Positions 24,351-35,733 of a stretch of DNA of 64,000 bases are shown here, piece by piece. The stretch comes from Buddleja alternifolia (lineage: Eukaryota; Streptophyta; Magnoliopsida; Lamiales; Scrophulariaceae), in contig CM033400.1 in NCBI GenBank assembly GCA_019426215.1, positions 12,260,568 through 12,324,567 of the forward strand, given 5' to 3'. The number at the start of each line of letters is the position of its first letter. Within the stretch, counting starts at the first letter, position 1. The position numbers and the translations under genes are program-made. The notes beneath the pieces were generated by a model. The model was not told where the DNA came from, did no database searches, and worked only from the letters and a program-made list of their open reading frames with translations.

Positions 24351-26076
24351 TGATAAGAGGCATTTTTACGTATTTTTAAGCCCCGTTGCGTCTATGTTTT
24401 AGGTTCATTTATCGCTTGAGTGTTGCCACATGTGCGTTTAATTCGTGCATTAAGTGATTTCAGGCCTTAAATGGATACAATCGAAGAATGGGCGGAAAAT
24501 CGACGTATAAAACAAGTTTAGACCAAGTTGCTTCGCACCTCCGCGCCCAAGCGCCCCTCCAACCACGCCCAGGCGCCTGACAAGATGCAAATAACATCAA
24601 CATTCTGCTTTCCGCGCCTAGGCGCCATGCTGTCCACGCCTGGGCGCCGTATCTGCCTTAGTTTCCACGGTTGAGCGCTATTTCCTTATATTTAGAGACC
24701 GAATTGGATGAAGTTCCCTTCTACAAAGTTGTAGAACTTTGTGTTAGCTTCAATTGAGGACTTGAATCATCCAAATCGGAGTTTCGTGGAGAGAGTTATG
24801 AAGGAAATACAATTACTGCGCAAGACAGAGGCAAATATGCCCAACATTCTGCTGACGGCGCCTAGGCGCCGTAATTCCCGCGCCTAGGCGCGCCCACACC
24901 CGGGTTTTGATTCCTTTAATCCAAAAGTTCATTATTTGAGGATGGAATGGAATATTTAAAAGGGAGAGGTCAGCACATGTGTTGGGGGACATGCTTGAGG
25001 GGAAAATGGATTGTTTATTGCACACCATGATGGGGTGTGGAGTAAAAAAATAGAGAGCCCATCATTTCTTGTCTTCAAGGAGAGCATCTTCTTCACTTTG
25101 GGGAGGGGGACTCTGGACCGAAGGGTGAGAAGGGGGAGAGAGAGGAGAGTCCATCATTCACTCTTGACCCATCATCATTCATCACCATTCTTCATCATTT
25201 TGAAGATTGCAAAGAAGGGGGATTGAGCTAGAGATTGAAGCTACAAGCAAGGATTCATCATCATTCAAGACTTAGGGAGTTTCTTTTGCATTTCATTTAC
25301 ATGTTTATGTCAATAACTATGTATATGATTGTTTTAGACTTTCTTGAGCTATTGAATATGAGTTAATCTTGTAGAACTAAGGCCATGTGAAGGCCAAATT
25401 TATGAATCAATATATGTGAAGTTGCTCTTTGTATTAATTCTCCTATTGCTTTGTGTGTTAATTCTATGCTTTTATTCCAATCATGTGTTTGATCACCATA
25501 TGCTTGCTATCTTGCCTAATCTAGTTGTTCAAGAGAAAATAGATTAGGGTGCAAGAGAATTAACACATCATCCGAAACAAATGAGGGATTGCCCTAGAAA
25601 TAGGTAAAGATTCCCGGGTGTTGTTAGCCGGATTGGTTCGGGGAAGCTCTAGAACGTTAATGCGTGATTTTTGATTAGATTCTCGGATAGACATATTTAG
25701 AGAACCGTCAATTAATCATAGAATTATTATGAGCCGAGACATCGGGTAATAGTTAATTTAGGAGTTTCCACCAAAGCAATAGGAGTCTAATAATTCGAAG
25801 AGTAGCTCATATATATCGACGAGTGGATTTGGTCATAGCATGTGCCTTAGTCTTTTTAACCAATTCGTGAGGTTTAATTCATAGCTTGTTCCCTCCTTTG
25901 ATCTTTCGTTTACTTAATTGTTTTCCTCTTGCTTTACTTTAATTGTCTTTACTTTCATTAAAATCATAAACTAGAATTCAAGTCTTCGTGGTTCGACAAC
26001 CCGGACTTTTAGTCCACTTTATTACTACCACGACTAGTACACTTGCTATCAAAGCACGTTAAGTATTAGCGTGTCA
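24351..26076 (+). repeat. 5' LTR of the LARD-like element
   Basis: 1726 bp, tgataagagg...agcgtgtca. It contains repeated gcgcctaggcgcc-type GC palindromes (about 24540-24660 and 24858-24895) and a TATA-like tatttaaaag at about 24953. Unusually long and structured for an LTR. Confidence 0.95.
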
Positions 26077-26082
26077 AGTTTT

Positions 26083-26101
26083 TGGCGCCGTTGCCGGGGA
26101 C
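26083..26101 (+). promoter_or_regulatory. tRNA primer-binding site of the LARD-like element
   Basis: TGGCGCCGTTGCCGGGGAC begins six bases after the LTR end. This primer type is typical of Athila/Tat-like gypsy elements and their non-autonomous derivatives, and it sets + strand orientation. Confidence 0.88.
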
Positions 26102-26326
26102 TTGTTCATTTTAGTTTTTGATTTTCGTTTACATTTTTTCATAATTTCTAGTTTGTTGTTTATTTTCTTGCTTTCCTTTTATTTTCGTACTAGTCTAATT
26201 TTGTTCCTTGTGCTTAATTGATAGGTTCGATTTGTGGTGCATGACCCGCTCCTCAAATGAGTCTTTACTTGATTTTGTTATTTTTATTTTGAAGATGTGC
26301 TCCGGGGTAGTAGATGAGTTTGAGAG

Positions 26327-27211
26327 ATGGAGGACAATATCTATCAACCGAATCCGAATGCAAGTTTCTCGAATATGAATTTACCGGAGAATTGGGAGTG
26401 GTTACAAGGCACTTTCCAAGCTATGCAACCACCTCCTTTTCAACCACTCCCATCTGTCCGGGATAGTCTATCACTGAATTTCTTCCCCATACAGGAGGGA
26501 TATTGTTTATCTCCAACTCTGGAGGAACGAGAATGGGTTCGACAACTCCTATACGACTTACAACTCACACTAGATGATTTGGATCAGCCGGAAAATATGA
26601 AATTGGTACACAAAGCCATTGATGCTTTGTATGAAGGACCAATTAAGGAGGCTCTAATGATCATTGAGGAAATGAAAAATGAGAGGATTTCTATTAAGGT
26701 GTCATCGCCTCAGTGTTGCACACTTAACATTCAAGCATCCGAGGCAGAATCTCCAAGTTACGAGAAATCCACTCTTATTCCTTCCCCAGCGATAACCGGC
26801 CCCATCTCCACGGGTGTGGAGGCAATTTGTGCCCATGATAGTAAGTTGTCCTATAGTATAGGAGATGACATGGTTATTTCTGATAACTATGAGGTTTTTA
26901 AGCATCCAATTGATTCTACATTATCTTTACGCATTGATGCTTTTGATCCTTTTAGTGTTGAGCTTTTTCAGGAAAGGATAACCAATAATCTCCTCGAGTC
27001 CTACCTCACAAACTCCAAGTTTATCACTTCAATGGGTGAAGGAAAAAGATCTACTGTCCATATCTTGAGAATAGTCTATATCATCACCCGAGACATGGGG
27101 AAAAAAATGACGATTTCTTGGCCCATACTCAAACTACTTCTCACAAACACCGGGCCATGTTTCATTCTTGATTGGAGAGTAAACAAAGCATTCATACGTC
27201 ATCCTCCTTGA
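26327..27211 (+). CDS. Intact 294-residue ORF of unknown function in the LARD-like element
   Basis: The ORF begins about 225 bases after the primer site. The ATG at 26327 (agatgg) is the first in-frame start of the long ORF. The product begins with an acidic, Pro-rich section (MEDNIYQPNPNASFS, MQPPPFQPLPSVRD). A helical-looking segment follows (EEREWVRQLLYDLQLTLDDL, KAIDALYEGPIKEALMIIEE), and the end is more basic (MGKKMTISWPILKLLL, FILDWRVNKAFIRHPP). I see no zinc knuckle, protease or polymerase motif, no clear signal peptide and no membrane segment. I do not recognise a family. An unbroken frame in a young element suggests recent selection or simply little time to decay. A divergent gag-like protein is one possibility, not shown by the sequence. 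Confidence 0.6.
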   Translation: MEDNIYQPNPNASFSNMNLPENWEWLQGTFQAMQPPPFQPLPSVRDSLSLNFFPIQEGYCLSPTLEEREWVRQLLYDLQLTLDDLDQPENMKLVHKAIDALYEGPIKEALMIIEEMKNERISIKVSSPQCCTLNIQASEAESPSYEKSTLIPSPAITGPISTGVEAICAHDSKLSYSIGDDMVISDNYEVFKHPIDSTLSLRIDAFDPFSVELFQERITNNLLESYLTNSKFITSMGEGKRSTVHILRIVYIITRDMGKKMTISWPILKLLLTNTGPCFILDWRVNKAFIRHPP

Positions 27212-28847
27212 GCCGACCCGATAAAGTCAAGCTAATGACTATAAAAAAAGCGCTTCTTGGGAGGCAACCCAAGTTTGTAAGTTTTCTTTTTGTTTTGCTT
27301 TTGTTTTTTTTTGTTTAGCTTAGTTTGTTTCCTTATGTTGTGTTCAAGCATGCACTTTTGGCATGTTTCTCTTTATGTCTTGATGGTTTGTGTTGTGAGT
27401 GCATAACATGTAGTAGACGAATTTTGCTTTGGAACATCTTTCGTGGCGGATTTGAGCTTGGAGCGGATCTCACGTGATTGAGGGTTGCTTTTCGGCACCC
27501 TTGTTGTAAGTACTCTCGGTTACTCCCCTTGTGAGTATGTATAATTGCGTCAACATTGAGGGTAATGTTGAGTTTAAGTGTGGGGGGGTATCTATATGTC
27601 GGGTGATCGTGCTTTTAGCTCAAGTTTGGGGGAATCGTCGCTATTACATGTATTTTTGTGCTATTTTTTTGTGAAAATCAAGCATAACAAATTTTTGGAT
27701 AGAATTTCAACCCTTCACTTGAGGCATTGAGCATGGTTAATTTGAATACATGGTATGTTTTCTCTATCAATTTGGTTTTTAATGGCTATACACATCGTTC
27801 CTTGCTTGTGGGACCCTAAACATGACTAGATTATCTTTAAGATGTTCACATACGCACATAAATCAAGGGTAGAGGCGTTGAGTGGGCAACCATTTTGAAA
27901 CACTTAAAGGCTTGATCCCGAAAAATATAGACTTAGAATTTTCACATGAGTGATGAGTTGAGAATGTAGCTTTGTATGTTTAACAATAATAAAAAGAGGT
28001 TGAACATTGGTATGACTGAAAAAGTCAGGCTTAATAGATACTGGGGGCGAAGAGTACCATGCCTAGAATACTGTACTATTAAGTTAATTTGAGCTAAGCT
28101 CAAGCCAATGCAAGTGTTAAGTGAATAAGGACCTAGTTGATTTTGTGGCCTTTGACACTCGAGCGATTAAGCCCTTAGGAGTGTCTCCACACTTGATACC
28201 CTAAAGCCGTCTGGTTTGGGAGTTATTGGCCTAAAGCTCATTACAAGGGTGTCATAGAAAGCCTAAGAGGATCGAACATTGCGCATGGTCTAGCCTCTAA
28301 TGTTCGGGTTGAAAGTGCATAAGTTAAAGACGAAAGTGGAATGAAGTGATGAATTTTTAAGTGGCTATGAAGTTGTATTCAATTCTCGTACCATGTGAAT
28401 AATCAAAAGTTGATAAATATGGGGTTAATGCTTGAAAAGTGGTAAGAATGCCACTTGACTATAATACTTGAGATTTATTACACTACACCCTTAGGATGAT
28501 CTTTTCAATGTTAAGGCGTAACATGAGCAAGTGTGTGATGTGTATATATTTATAATTTGAGCTTAAACAGATGAATTCATACCATTGTGTGCTATTAATC
28601 ATTGTAATTTATGTTGAGTGATCGGGGTTGAAAATCTTTTGATTTTGTGGGTATATCGTCTGCAAACCCTCACGAGAATATAACTCGTCCTTTGAGGTAA
28701 CTCAAGGGTTCAAAGGCTTGTTGCATTCGCTAAATGCAACCGTTTACTCCACGAAAGTGAGTTAGGTAGTTCTCTTTTTGTTTCTCTCTTTGATTGATGA
28801 TGTTTCCTTATCTTAGAACTCTTATTGCTCGAGGACGAGAAATTGAT
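27212..28847 (+). other. Non-coding 3' interior of the LARD-like element
   Basis: Shortly after the ORF lies a conserved-looking hairpin block (cttgggaggcaacccaag, about 27256-27273). At about 27566-27588 a second purine tract (gtttaagtgtgggggggta) resembles the terminal tract. No further ORF of substance is present. Confidence 0.7.
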
Positions 28848-28861
28848 AAGTGTGGGGGTGT
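28848..28861 (+). promoter_or_regulatory. Terminal polypurine tract of the LARD-like element
   Basis: aagtgtgggggtgt lies directly before the 3' LTR (28862). It is the expected plus-strand primer for + strand coding. Confidence 0.85.
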
Positions 28862-30587
28862 TGATAAGAGGCATTTTTACGTATTTTTAAGCCCCGTTGC
28901 GTCTATGTTTTAGGTTCATTTATCGCTTGAGTGTTGCCACATGTGCGTTTAATTCGTGCATTAAGTGATTTCAGGCCTTAAATGGATACAATCGAAGAAT
29001 GGGCGGAAAATCGACGTATAAAACAAGTTTAGACCAAGTTGCTTCGCACCTCCGCGCCCAAGCGCCCCTCCAACCACGCCCAGGCGCCTGACAAGATGCA
29101 AATAACATCAACATTCTGCTTTCCGCGCCTAGGCGCCATGCTGTCCACGCCTGGGCGCCGTATCTGCCTTAGTTTCCACGGTTGAGCGCTATTTCCTTAT
29201 ATTTAGAGACCGAATTGGATGAAGTTCCCTTCTACAAAGTTGTAGAAATTTGTGTTAGCTTCAATTGAGGACTTGAATCATCCAAATCGGAGTTTCGTGG
29301 AGAGAGTTATGAAGGAAATACAATTACTGCGCAAGACTGAGGCAAATATGCCCAACATTCTGCTGACGGCGCCTAGGCGCCGTAATTCCCGCGCCTAGGC
29401 GCGCCCACACCCGGGTTTTGATTCCTTTAATCCAAAAGTTCATTATTTGAGGATGGAATGGAATATTTAAAAGGGAGAGGTCAGCACATGTGTTGGGGGA
29501 CATGCTTGAGGGGAAAATGGATTGTTTATTGCACACCATGATGGGGTGTGGAGTAAAAAAATAGAGAGCCCATCATTTCTTGTCTTCAAGGAGAGCATCT
29601 TCTTCACTTTGGGGAGGGGGACTCTGGACCGAAGGGTGAGAGGGGGGAGAGAGAGGAGAGTCCATCATTCAGTCTTGACCCATCATCATTCATCACCATT
29701 CTTCATCATTTTGAAGATTGCAAAGAAGGGGGATTGAGCTAGAGATTGAAGCTACAAGCAAGGATTCATCATCATTCAAGACTTAGGGAGTTTCTTTTGC
29801 ATTTCATTTACATGTTTATGTCAATAACTATGTATATGATTGTTTTAGACTTTCTTGAGCTATTGAATATGAGTTAATCTTGTAGAACTAAGGCCATGTG
29901 AAGGCCAAATTTATGAATCAATATATGTGAAGTTGCTCTTTGTATTAATTCTCCTATTGCTTTGTGTGTTAATTCTATGCTTTTATTCCAATCATGTGTT
30001 TGATCACCATATGCTTGCTATCTTGCCTAATCTAGTTGTTCAAGAGAAAATAGATTAGGGTGCAAGAGAATTAACACATCATCCGAAACAAATGAGGGAT
30101 TGCCCTAGAAATAGGTAAAGATTCCCGGGTGTTGTTAGCCGGATTGGTTCGGGGAAGCTCTAGAACGTTAATGCGTGATTTTTGATTAGATTCTCGGATA
30201 GACATATTTAGAGAACCGTCAATTAATCATAGAATTATTATGAGCCGAGACATCGGGTAATAGTTAATTTAGGAGTTTCCACCAAAGCAATAGGAGTCTA
30301 ATAATTCGAAGAGTAGCTCATATATATCGACGAGTGGATTTGGTCATAGCATGTGCCTTAGTCTTTTTAACCAATTCGTGAGGTTTAATTCATAGCTTGT
30401 TCCCTCCTTTGATCTTTCGTTTACTTAATTGTTTTCCTCTTGCTTTACTTTAATTGTCTTTACTTTCATTAAAATCATAAACTAGAATTCAAGTCTTCGT
30501 GGTTCGACAACCCGGACTTTTAGTCCACTTTATTACTACCACGACTAGTACACTTGCTATCAAAGCACGTTAAGTATTAGCGTGTCA
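28862..30587 (+). repeat. 3' LTR of the LARD-like element
   Basis: 1726 bp. Compared with the 5' copy I count four substitutions (for example agaactttg to agaaatttg, and gacagagg to gactgagg) and no indels. Confidence 0.95.
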
Positions 30588-31264
30588 TGTGACTTTTCGG
30601 ATTTTTGCAGAAAGGCCAAAAGTTGTGTCTTTTGGACAAAATGCCCCCTGATTACACCTTTTCGGACTTTTCAGATTTGCCCCAAGAGTTGCAATTGTTC
30701 AAAACAACCCCTGAGCTAAAAGACAAAACCCGCCTGACATGGTTATGATCCAGTGTGGCGGATGCACCGTACACCCGCCTCTTCAACCTATAACAAGCCA
30801 CCATTTCCGGGAAATGATTCGGTGTGGGCGGTTGCACCATCCGGCTTGCAGTTCAGCCCCTATTTTTCCACAGACGTTAATTTTGACCCCAAAACTTTGA
30901 ATCTTGATTTATTAAGTCCGTTCAAATTGGTCCCTCAATTTTCCGATTTGAACATTTTAGACCACAAACTAAATGAACTATTTCTTATACGACCGCGGCC
31001 GTCGATCGTATAATTGAGATCATTTATTCACCTTTGTTCACATCATTTATTGGTTCCAATTATGAGAAAAGTTTTAAGTGATACACTTTGCTAATTAATT
31101 TCTCATTCACCCGAAATCGGATTTGAGTAATTAAATACTCTAAATTTATCTACTCAAAAGGTAGATTAATTTTAAGCCAAAGACATTCCACTTTGACATG
31201 TGAAATTCACTTAAATCTCTAAAAATCGTGCTAAACACAATTTACTCAATCAAGATTTCCAACA
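30588..31264 (-). repeat. 5' LTR of the second copia element, part 2
   Basis: The U3 side of the split LTR, beginning with the duplicated tgtga and ending ttccaaca. It matches 18743-19419 with two visible substitutions. Confidence 0.94.
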
Positions 31265-31724
31265 CATTTTAGGTCCTCTATTGTGAAACGTCTTCACTTT
31301 CAAGCATATGCATATCCATTGTTCTTCTTCTTCCCTTGATAACAGTCTTTCTCCCTCGTAATGTCGAACCGCAATAGGAGGTGCCCCCCAGGTATGATTT
31401 CTTGAATTTTTCATTATAATTTTTTCTCTATTTCTTTATAGCAATCTGGATTTGCATGTGGGGTATGTTGCAATATTGCTTTAGTTTACTGTATATGGAT
31501 AGAACAAAATAGGCATATTTTCAATTCACAATTGTAAACTAATTGAATCAAATTAAATAATATAATATTTTGAATTTTTAGCCGGCTATTGCTTTAGTTT
31601 ACTGTTATGGTTCTTTATAACAGGGGTGTGTTGAAATATTGCTTTAGTTTACTGTATATGGATAGAATGAAATAGACATATTTTCAATTCAGAGTGCATA
31701 CTCTCATGTAACGGAGCATAATAA
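31265..31724. other. Non-coding flank with a duplicated segment
   Basis: Two copies of about 65 bases (near 31467-31530 and 31627-31690) share attgctttagtttactgta and tggatagaa. No gene seen. The sequence leads into the LINE remnant. Confidence 0.5.
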
Positions 31725-32075
31725 TGAGGTTGAATGGAAAAGGGTGTTGTGGGGGAAGGTCCTATGGCACTACATCGGTTTATAGTGTGGTTGGCAATGC
31801 TAAATAAGCTTAAAAAGAAAGATAGAATCCAAGCATAGCAGAACTTGGACAATCTAAAATGTGTGTTGTGTGCTGATGGTGATGAGTGCAAAGATCACTT
31901 ATTTTTTAAGTGTGGATTTTCTGAAGACATCGTGCTAAAGTGCTGGTTAAAAGTTGATTTACGCTGCACATATGAGAACTGGGATGAAATTGTTAAATGG
32001 GTGACAAACATTAGCAATTCGGTTACTAGCTGTAAAAAAGGAGATGTATTTGCTGCTTTAGTTTACTATATATGA
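31725..32075 (+). pseudogene. LINE-type zinc-binding (zf-RVT) remnant
   Basis: Two frames together resemble the zf-RVT domain at the end of plant LINE reverse transcriptases or derived genes: VEWKRVLWGKVLWHYIGL, then WLAMLNKLKKKDRIQA, a stop, then LDNLKCVLCADGDECKDHLF and FKCGFSEDIV. The C-x2-C...H-x4-C zinc pattern is visible. A frameshift near 31785 and a TAG near 31838 break it. No reverse transcriptase core is adjacent, so only this tail survives. Confidence 0.7.
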
Positions 32076-32472
32076 ATAATTTTTATTCCGCAAATCATGT
32101 GGGGGGTTTAGTGGGTTCAAAATACTTAATAATCTAATTAAGTTTTTAGATAATCTGTCATAAAAGTATTATCGAGAGTAGAGAGAATTAGGTTTGAGCA
32201 TGTTAAATGGTCCTTTGGACTTTTGTACTTTAGGTTTTGTCTTTTTGGGAACTTGAAGTGGAAGAGGATTAAAATGATAAGGCTTGGTTATGCATGTTGT
32301 AAACCAGAATTTAATATCTCTGTTTAGTATGGCGTTTAAGAGATCCGATACATACTCTTAAAAAAATAGAGCAATTTTGGGTGATTTTTCTTCAGCAGAG
32401 GACATTTGCAAGTTATATATAACAAATCATGCTGAATACGGGCAATTAGTTGACATGTTCTTGCAGATAAAG

Positions 32473-32604
32473 TAGAACAAATTTTCTCTCTCGTTTAATT
32501 CATTCAATTACATGTTTTGTTTCTATAGGCTGTGAGGTTAGAACAAATTTTCTCTCTCGTTTAATTCATTCAGTTATATGTTTTGTTTCTATAGGCTGTA
32601 AGGT
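32473..32604 (+). repeat. 66-bp tandem duplication
   Basis: Two head-to-tail copies (32473-32538 and 32539-32604) of tagaacaaattttctctctc... through ttctataggctgt differ at only a few sites, so the duplication is recent. It is too short for a gene. Confidence 0.85.
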
Positions 32605-32618
32605 AAGATACCAGTGAT

Positions 32619-34260
32619 TGTTAGGATTATGCCCTCAGATGCCATAGAAGATTGTATGAATAGGACATCTATCTTGTATTGAACTTAAATATTATTTATA
32701 ATAAAAGGCATCATTTAAGTTTTCACATAATTCTTATCTGCATCTATAACTTGTGTAAAATATATTGTCCATATTTTCAGTGCGATCCCTCTACTTCTTA
32801 TGGGATAGAAAGAGTGGCACTAGAGAGATCGATCTTGATTATTAAAAACAAGTTCGCAAGTAATATGAAGTATTTAATGAACAAATAAAAACTTCGAATA
32901 CTTGTACAATCTTAACTCCGACATGAGAGTGCCTGTCTAGTATCATGGGATGATAGGAGATTAAGATTGTAGGCACAACAGTGGAACTGATATGCTCAAA
33001 CATGACTCGCATCGGTTCTGCCACATGGGTTTTCACTCTGTGACTGTCAATGACAAAACTGATTATGCGTAATAGGTATATGTGAACCTTTGACCTGAAG
33101 TATCAGGCTGAAGATACACTTGTGAGGTCAAGTCTTTCACTAGAGTAGTTAGACCCAATTCACCCATTGGTGGGGCCAAATTTCGAAATGCGGATTTGAT
33201 GGGCAAGTGGTAGTCTTAGCAGATATCTAAGAGGGATTTGTTCTCTCATAAGTGAATGAGAATGTACCCTATGTAATTATAGATAAATAGAGATCAAAGT
33301 CTTTGGCCAAAGCAAACAAGACGATTGTGCTAGGCACCAAATCAATCTCAAATGATCTCGTATTATTATAATTTATACATATGGTCAAGTCCAGTGAGTT
33401 TGACATAACCATGACTCTCACTTGACCGGGGAACGTGAACGAAGGGTTTATACATGCACGATATTTACGATTGAAAGGTTGTGGAATGATCCATTCATTC
33501 GTATTTCATTTGGGTTACGAAGTGGGCCACATGACTGGCTAAGTGTTACCCATTTTCTTTGGTTTCCTCTCATTGCCAAATGAAACGAACCTAAAGAGTC
33601 GCACTAAAGAATTGATAAAGAAAATTGAAAAAGTTATTTTTTATTTTCTTTTTTATTTTGGAGAGACTTAATTTATTGGATAAGTTAAATGATTAATTGC
33701 TAATTGGATAAGATAATTAATTATTGGATAAAATTAATTATTAATTAATTTCTTAGAGAAATATATTAATGAATTAATTTATCTAATTAATTTTATTATT
33801 TAATTAATACATTTATTTGTTGGATAAAATAAATAATTAATTGAATAAAGAAATTAACAAAACAAAAGAATTCCGGACCCTACATGGGGCGTCCATGTGG
33901 ACGCCCATTAGGTTAGGTTGGATGATTAAATTGGTCTATTTTGTTTTGTCTTGGTCAACAAGTCATTGAGTAATACAAGGACTCTCTTGACTTTAACCTA
34001 AATAGAAGAGAATACATTACATGAATTGTGACTCTCCAAAAGAATAGAAGACGAAAATATCCTCCCTCTCCATACACCAAAGTCGTCGCCCCTATAGAGA
34101 ACAAGAAGGAAATTTTTCGTCATCAATTTGCGCGTGATAATTTAGAGTCAACGTGATTCGTTGTTAGATTCATCTACAACTTCAAGAATTGAAGAACACG
34201 AGGGTTGAAGAATTCAAGAAGTTCATCAAGCTAAATTGATTCACCTAAAATAAATCCTCA
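32619..34260 (+). repeat. Probable degenerate copia LTR (solo or truncated)
   Basis: It begins tgttaggattatgccctcag, which resembles the start of plant copia LTRs. It continues through blocks such as ggagattaagattgt and an AT-rich tract at 33640-33850, and ends in aagaacacgagggttgaag text that I associate with the 3' part of the same LTR type. I found no second copy, primer site or clean target duplication (32614-32618 is gtgat, without a convincing partner), so the limits are approximate. Confidence 0.4.
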
Positions 34261-34269
34261 AGTCATGAA

Positions 34270-35356
34270 GGACTTAAATGCAATCATTCAACGGACATTT
34301 ATTTCCAACGGAAAATAAATTCAAATGCATTAAATGCCTGATAAGTGCATTAAATGTGATAAGCCAATTTGACTTATGGACAAACCACCTTTTGACTAGA
34401 CTGTCAGAAATTCAAAGTTTATAGCTGCTCCCGTCCAATCGGAACCAGCAGAATTTCAAGAATGTCAGAGAAAAGGTATAATCACGCGCTGCGTGAAAGG
34501 CACACTCACATGTGTCCAACGGACATAATCCCAAGAATTGCCTATAAATATCTCATTCCAGCAAACCCTAAAGAGACACACAGAGATAGAGACATACGTA
34601 AATACACAAGAAAACTCTGCTGAAATTCTCTTGAAGAAAAAGCATAGAAACTCCATAGCCAAAATCCTTCAAGCTTTTTACATACATTCCATACAGTCAC
34701 AAATATCTCAAACATCTTCCAAAAAAGAAACCTAAATTCTTACTGAGATATTCCAAGTTGTTTGATCTTCCCAAAAACAAGCAAACCCTTGTGATAAAAT
34801 CTTCAACCTTTCATCTGTGTGAAAAAGTTGTTGAAACCCTTACAGGCAGTATTTCTGAGTGAGAGAAGATTGTAGAAGAAGATCTTCATTGGTGCTGAAA
34901 TCTGTGTGATCAAGGAGCCCGAGAACATTTTCACCTTTTTACTATCTTGTAGAAGATTCTGTGTAATTCTTTGATTATCATCTTAGTAAATTCCCTCCAA
35001 GTGAAAAAGGAGAAGAAGGACGTAGCTGGGATTACATTATCTTGTGTCATTTACTTTCATTATTGTCTTACTTTATATTTTCTTAATTACTTTGAAAAAG
35101 ACAAGCGCGACTATTTAACCTAAACGAACGCTAAAGCTTTAAAATCATTTCCGCTGTGCTAACCCTGATTAAGCTATCTAAGCATTACCCTACTTTGGTA
35201 AATTGCTGAAATCACTAAGTCTAAGTTATTTTTACTGAAGCGTCTGACCCAAGCGCTCAGCTTCCTAAGCGTTCTAATCTTTAAAAGTGATACGAATTTT
35301 TGAAGTCGAAAAAGACTTCAGGGTCTATTCAACCCCCCCTCCTTCTAGACCCTTTC
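34270..35356 (+). repeat. SIRE-like copia LTR fragment
   Basis: A TATA box (cctataaatatctc) lies at about 34541-34554 in a promoter-like context. The segment ends with gacttcagggtctattcaac, a C run, and cttctagacccttt, a 3' LTR/leader end typical of SIRE-type copia elements. Immediately after 35356 the sequence switches to a CACTA-derived exon on the other strand, so this LTR is cut off there. A SIRE-like pol remnant occurs at 61083-63521, but I could not show that both belong to one family. Confidence 0.45.
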
Positions 35357-35364
35357 GTATGCCA

Positions 35365-35733
35365 CTTGGGGCCACCATCTGCATATCAGCATAATCATTC
35401 TGATCCCCTCGACTATCATTGTTGTTCACTTCATCGAACTCAAGTTGATCATTATCTTCCTCTTCATCAGAATCAAATCCTTCATCATTGGACTCATCAA
35501 GTTCTTCACCATGAAGCACCCACGTGACATAATTTTGAATTATTCCATATTCAAGTAAATCAGCTTTTACATCACCTCGATTTTGGAGATAAACATTATT
35601 GCATTTCTTACAAGGACACCTAATCTTATTCCCTGGTTCAATTGAAGAATATGCAAAATTCAGGAACTCCTGAACTCCATTTTCATACTCGGGTTGTGTT
35701 CTATCCTCAAGCATCATCCAACTTCTATCCATT
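35365..35733 (-). pseudogene. CACTA transposase-associated domain, N-terminal exon
   Basis: The - strand from ATG at 35733 encodes MDRSWMMLEDRTQPEYENGV, then EFLNFAYSS, KIRCPCKKCNN, GIIQNYVTWVLHGE and an acidic linker. This is the Transpos_assoc domain that heads plant CACTA transposases, with its C-x2-C zinc-type pair. In-frame sequence upstream of 35733 exists, but the MDRSWM start is the usual one. The exon stops abruptly at the junction with the SIRE-like LTR at about 35357, and the TNP2 core is missing. It is the opposite strand to the transposase at 1-2646, so the two are separate copies or rearranged parts. Confidence 0.8.

Larger units (their letters stand above)
24351..30587 (+). mobile_element. 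Young non-autonomous LTR retroelement (LARD-like) with one intact ORF
   Basis: Two 1726-bp LTRs (24351-26076 and 28862-30587) differ at only four positions that I could find. The target duplication is tgtga (24346-24350 and 30588-30592). The interior is only 2.8 kb, with a tRNA primer site, one ORF, two purine tracts and no gag, protease, reverse transcriptase, RNase H or integrase motifs. The primer type and the block around aagcgcttcttgggaggcaa after the ORF are shared with non-autonomous gypsy relatives (Athila/Tat-like) in plants. It must rely on a partner element for its enzymes. The near-identity of the LTRs marks it as the most recent insertion in the window. Confidence 0.94.
18391..31264 (-). 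mobile_element. Second Ty1/copia retrotransposon, 5' LTR split by a nested element
   Basis: The left LTR is 18391-19419 (1029 bp). The right LTR starts at 23994, is interrupted at 24350 by the nested element, and resumes after it to 31264. Removing the insert and one copy of its target duplication leaves 1029 bp, exactly matching the left LTR. The target duplication is cattt (18386-18390 and 31265-31269). The polypurine tract (TGTGGGGGAT on the - strand) lies at 19420-19429. About three LTR differences are visible, so it is young. A related solo LTR lies at 51353-52379. Confidence 0.96.

Noticed and set aside
24813..25226. 71-codon frames repeated in both LTRs of the LARD-like element
   Set aside because: They occur identically at 24813-25226 and 29324-29737 because the LTRs are copies. 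No start context or motif supports coding.
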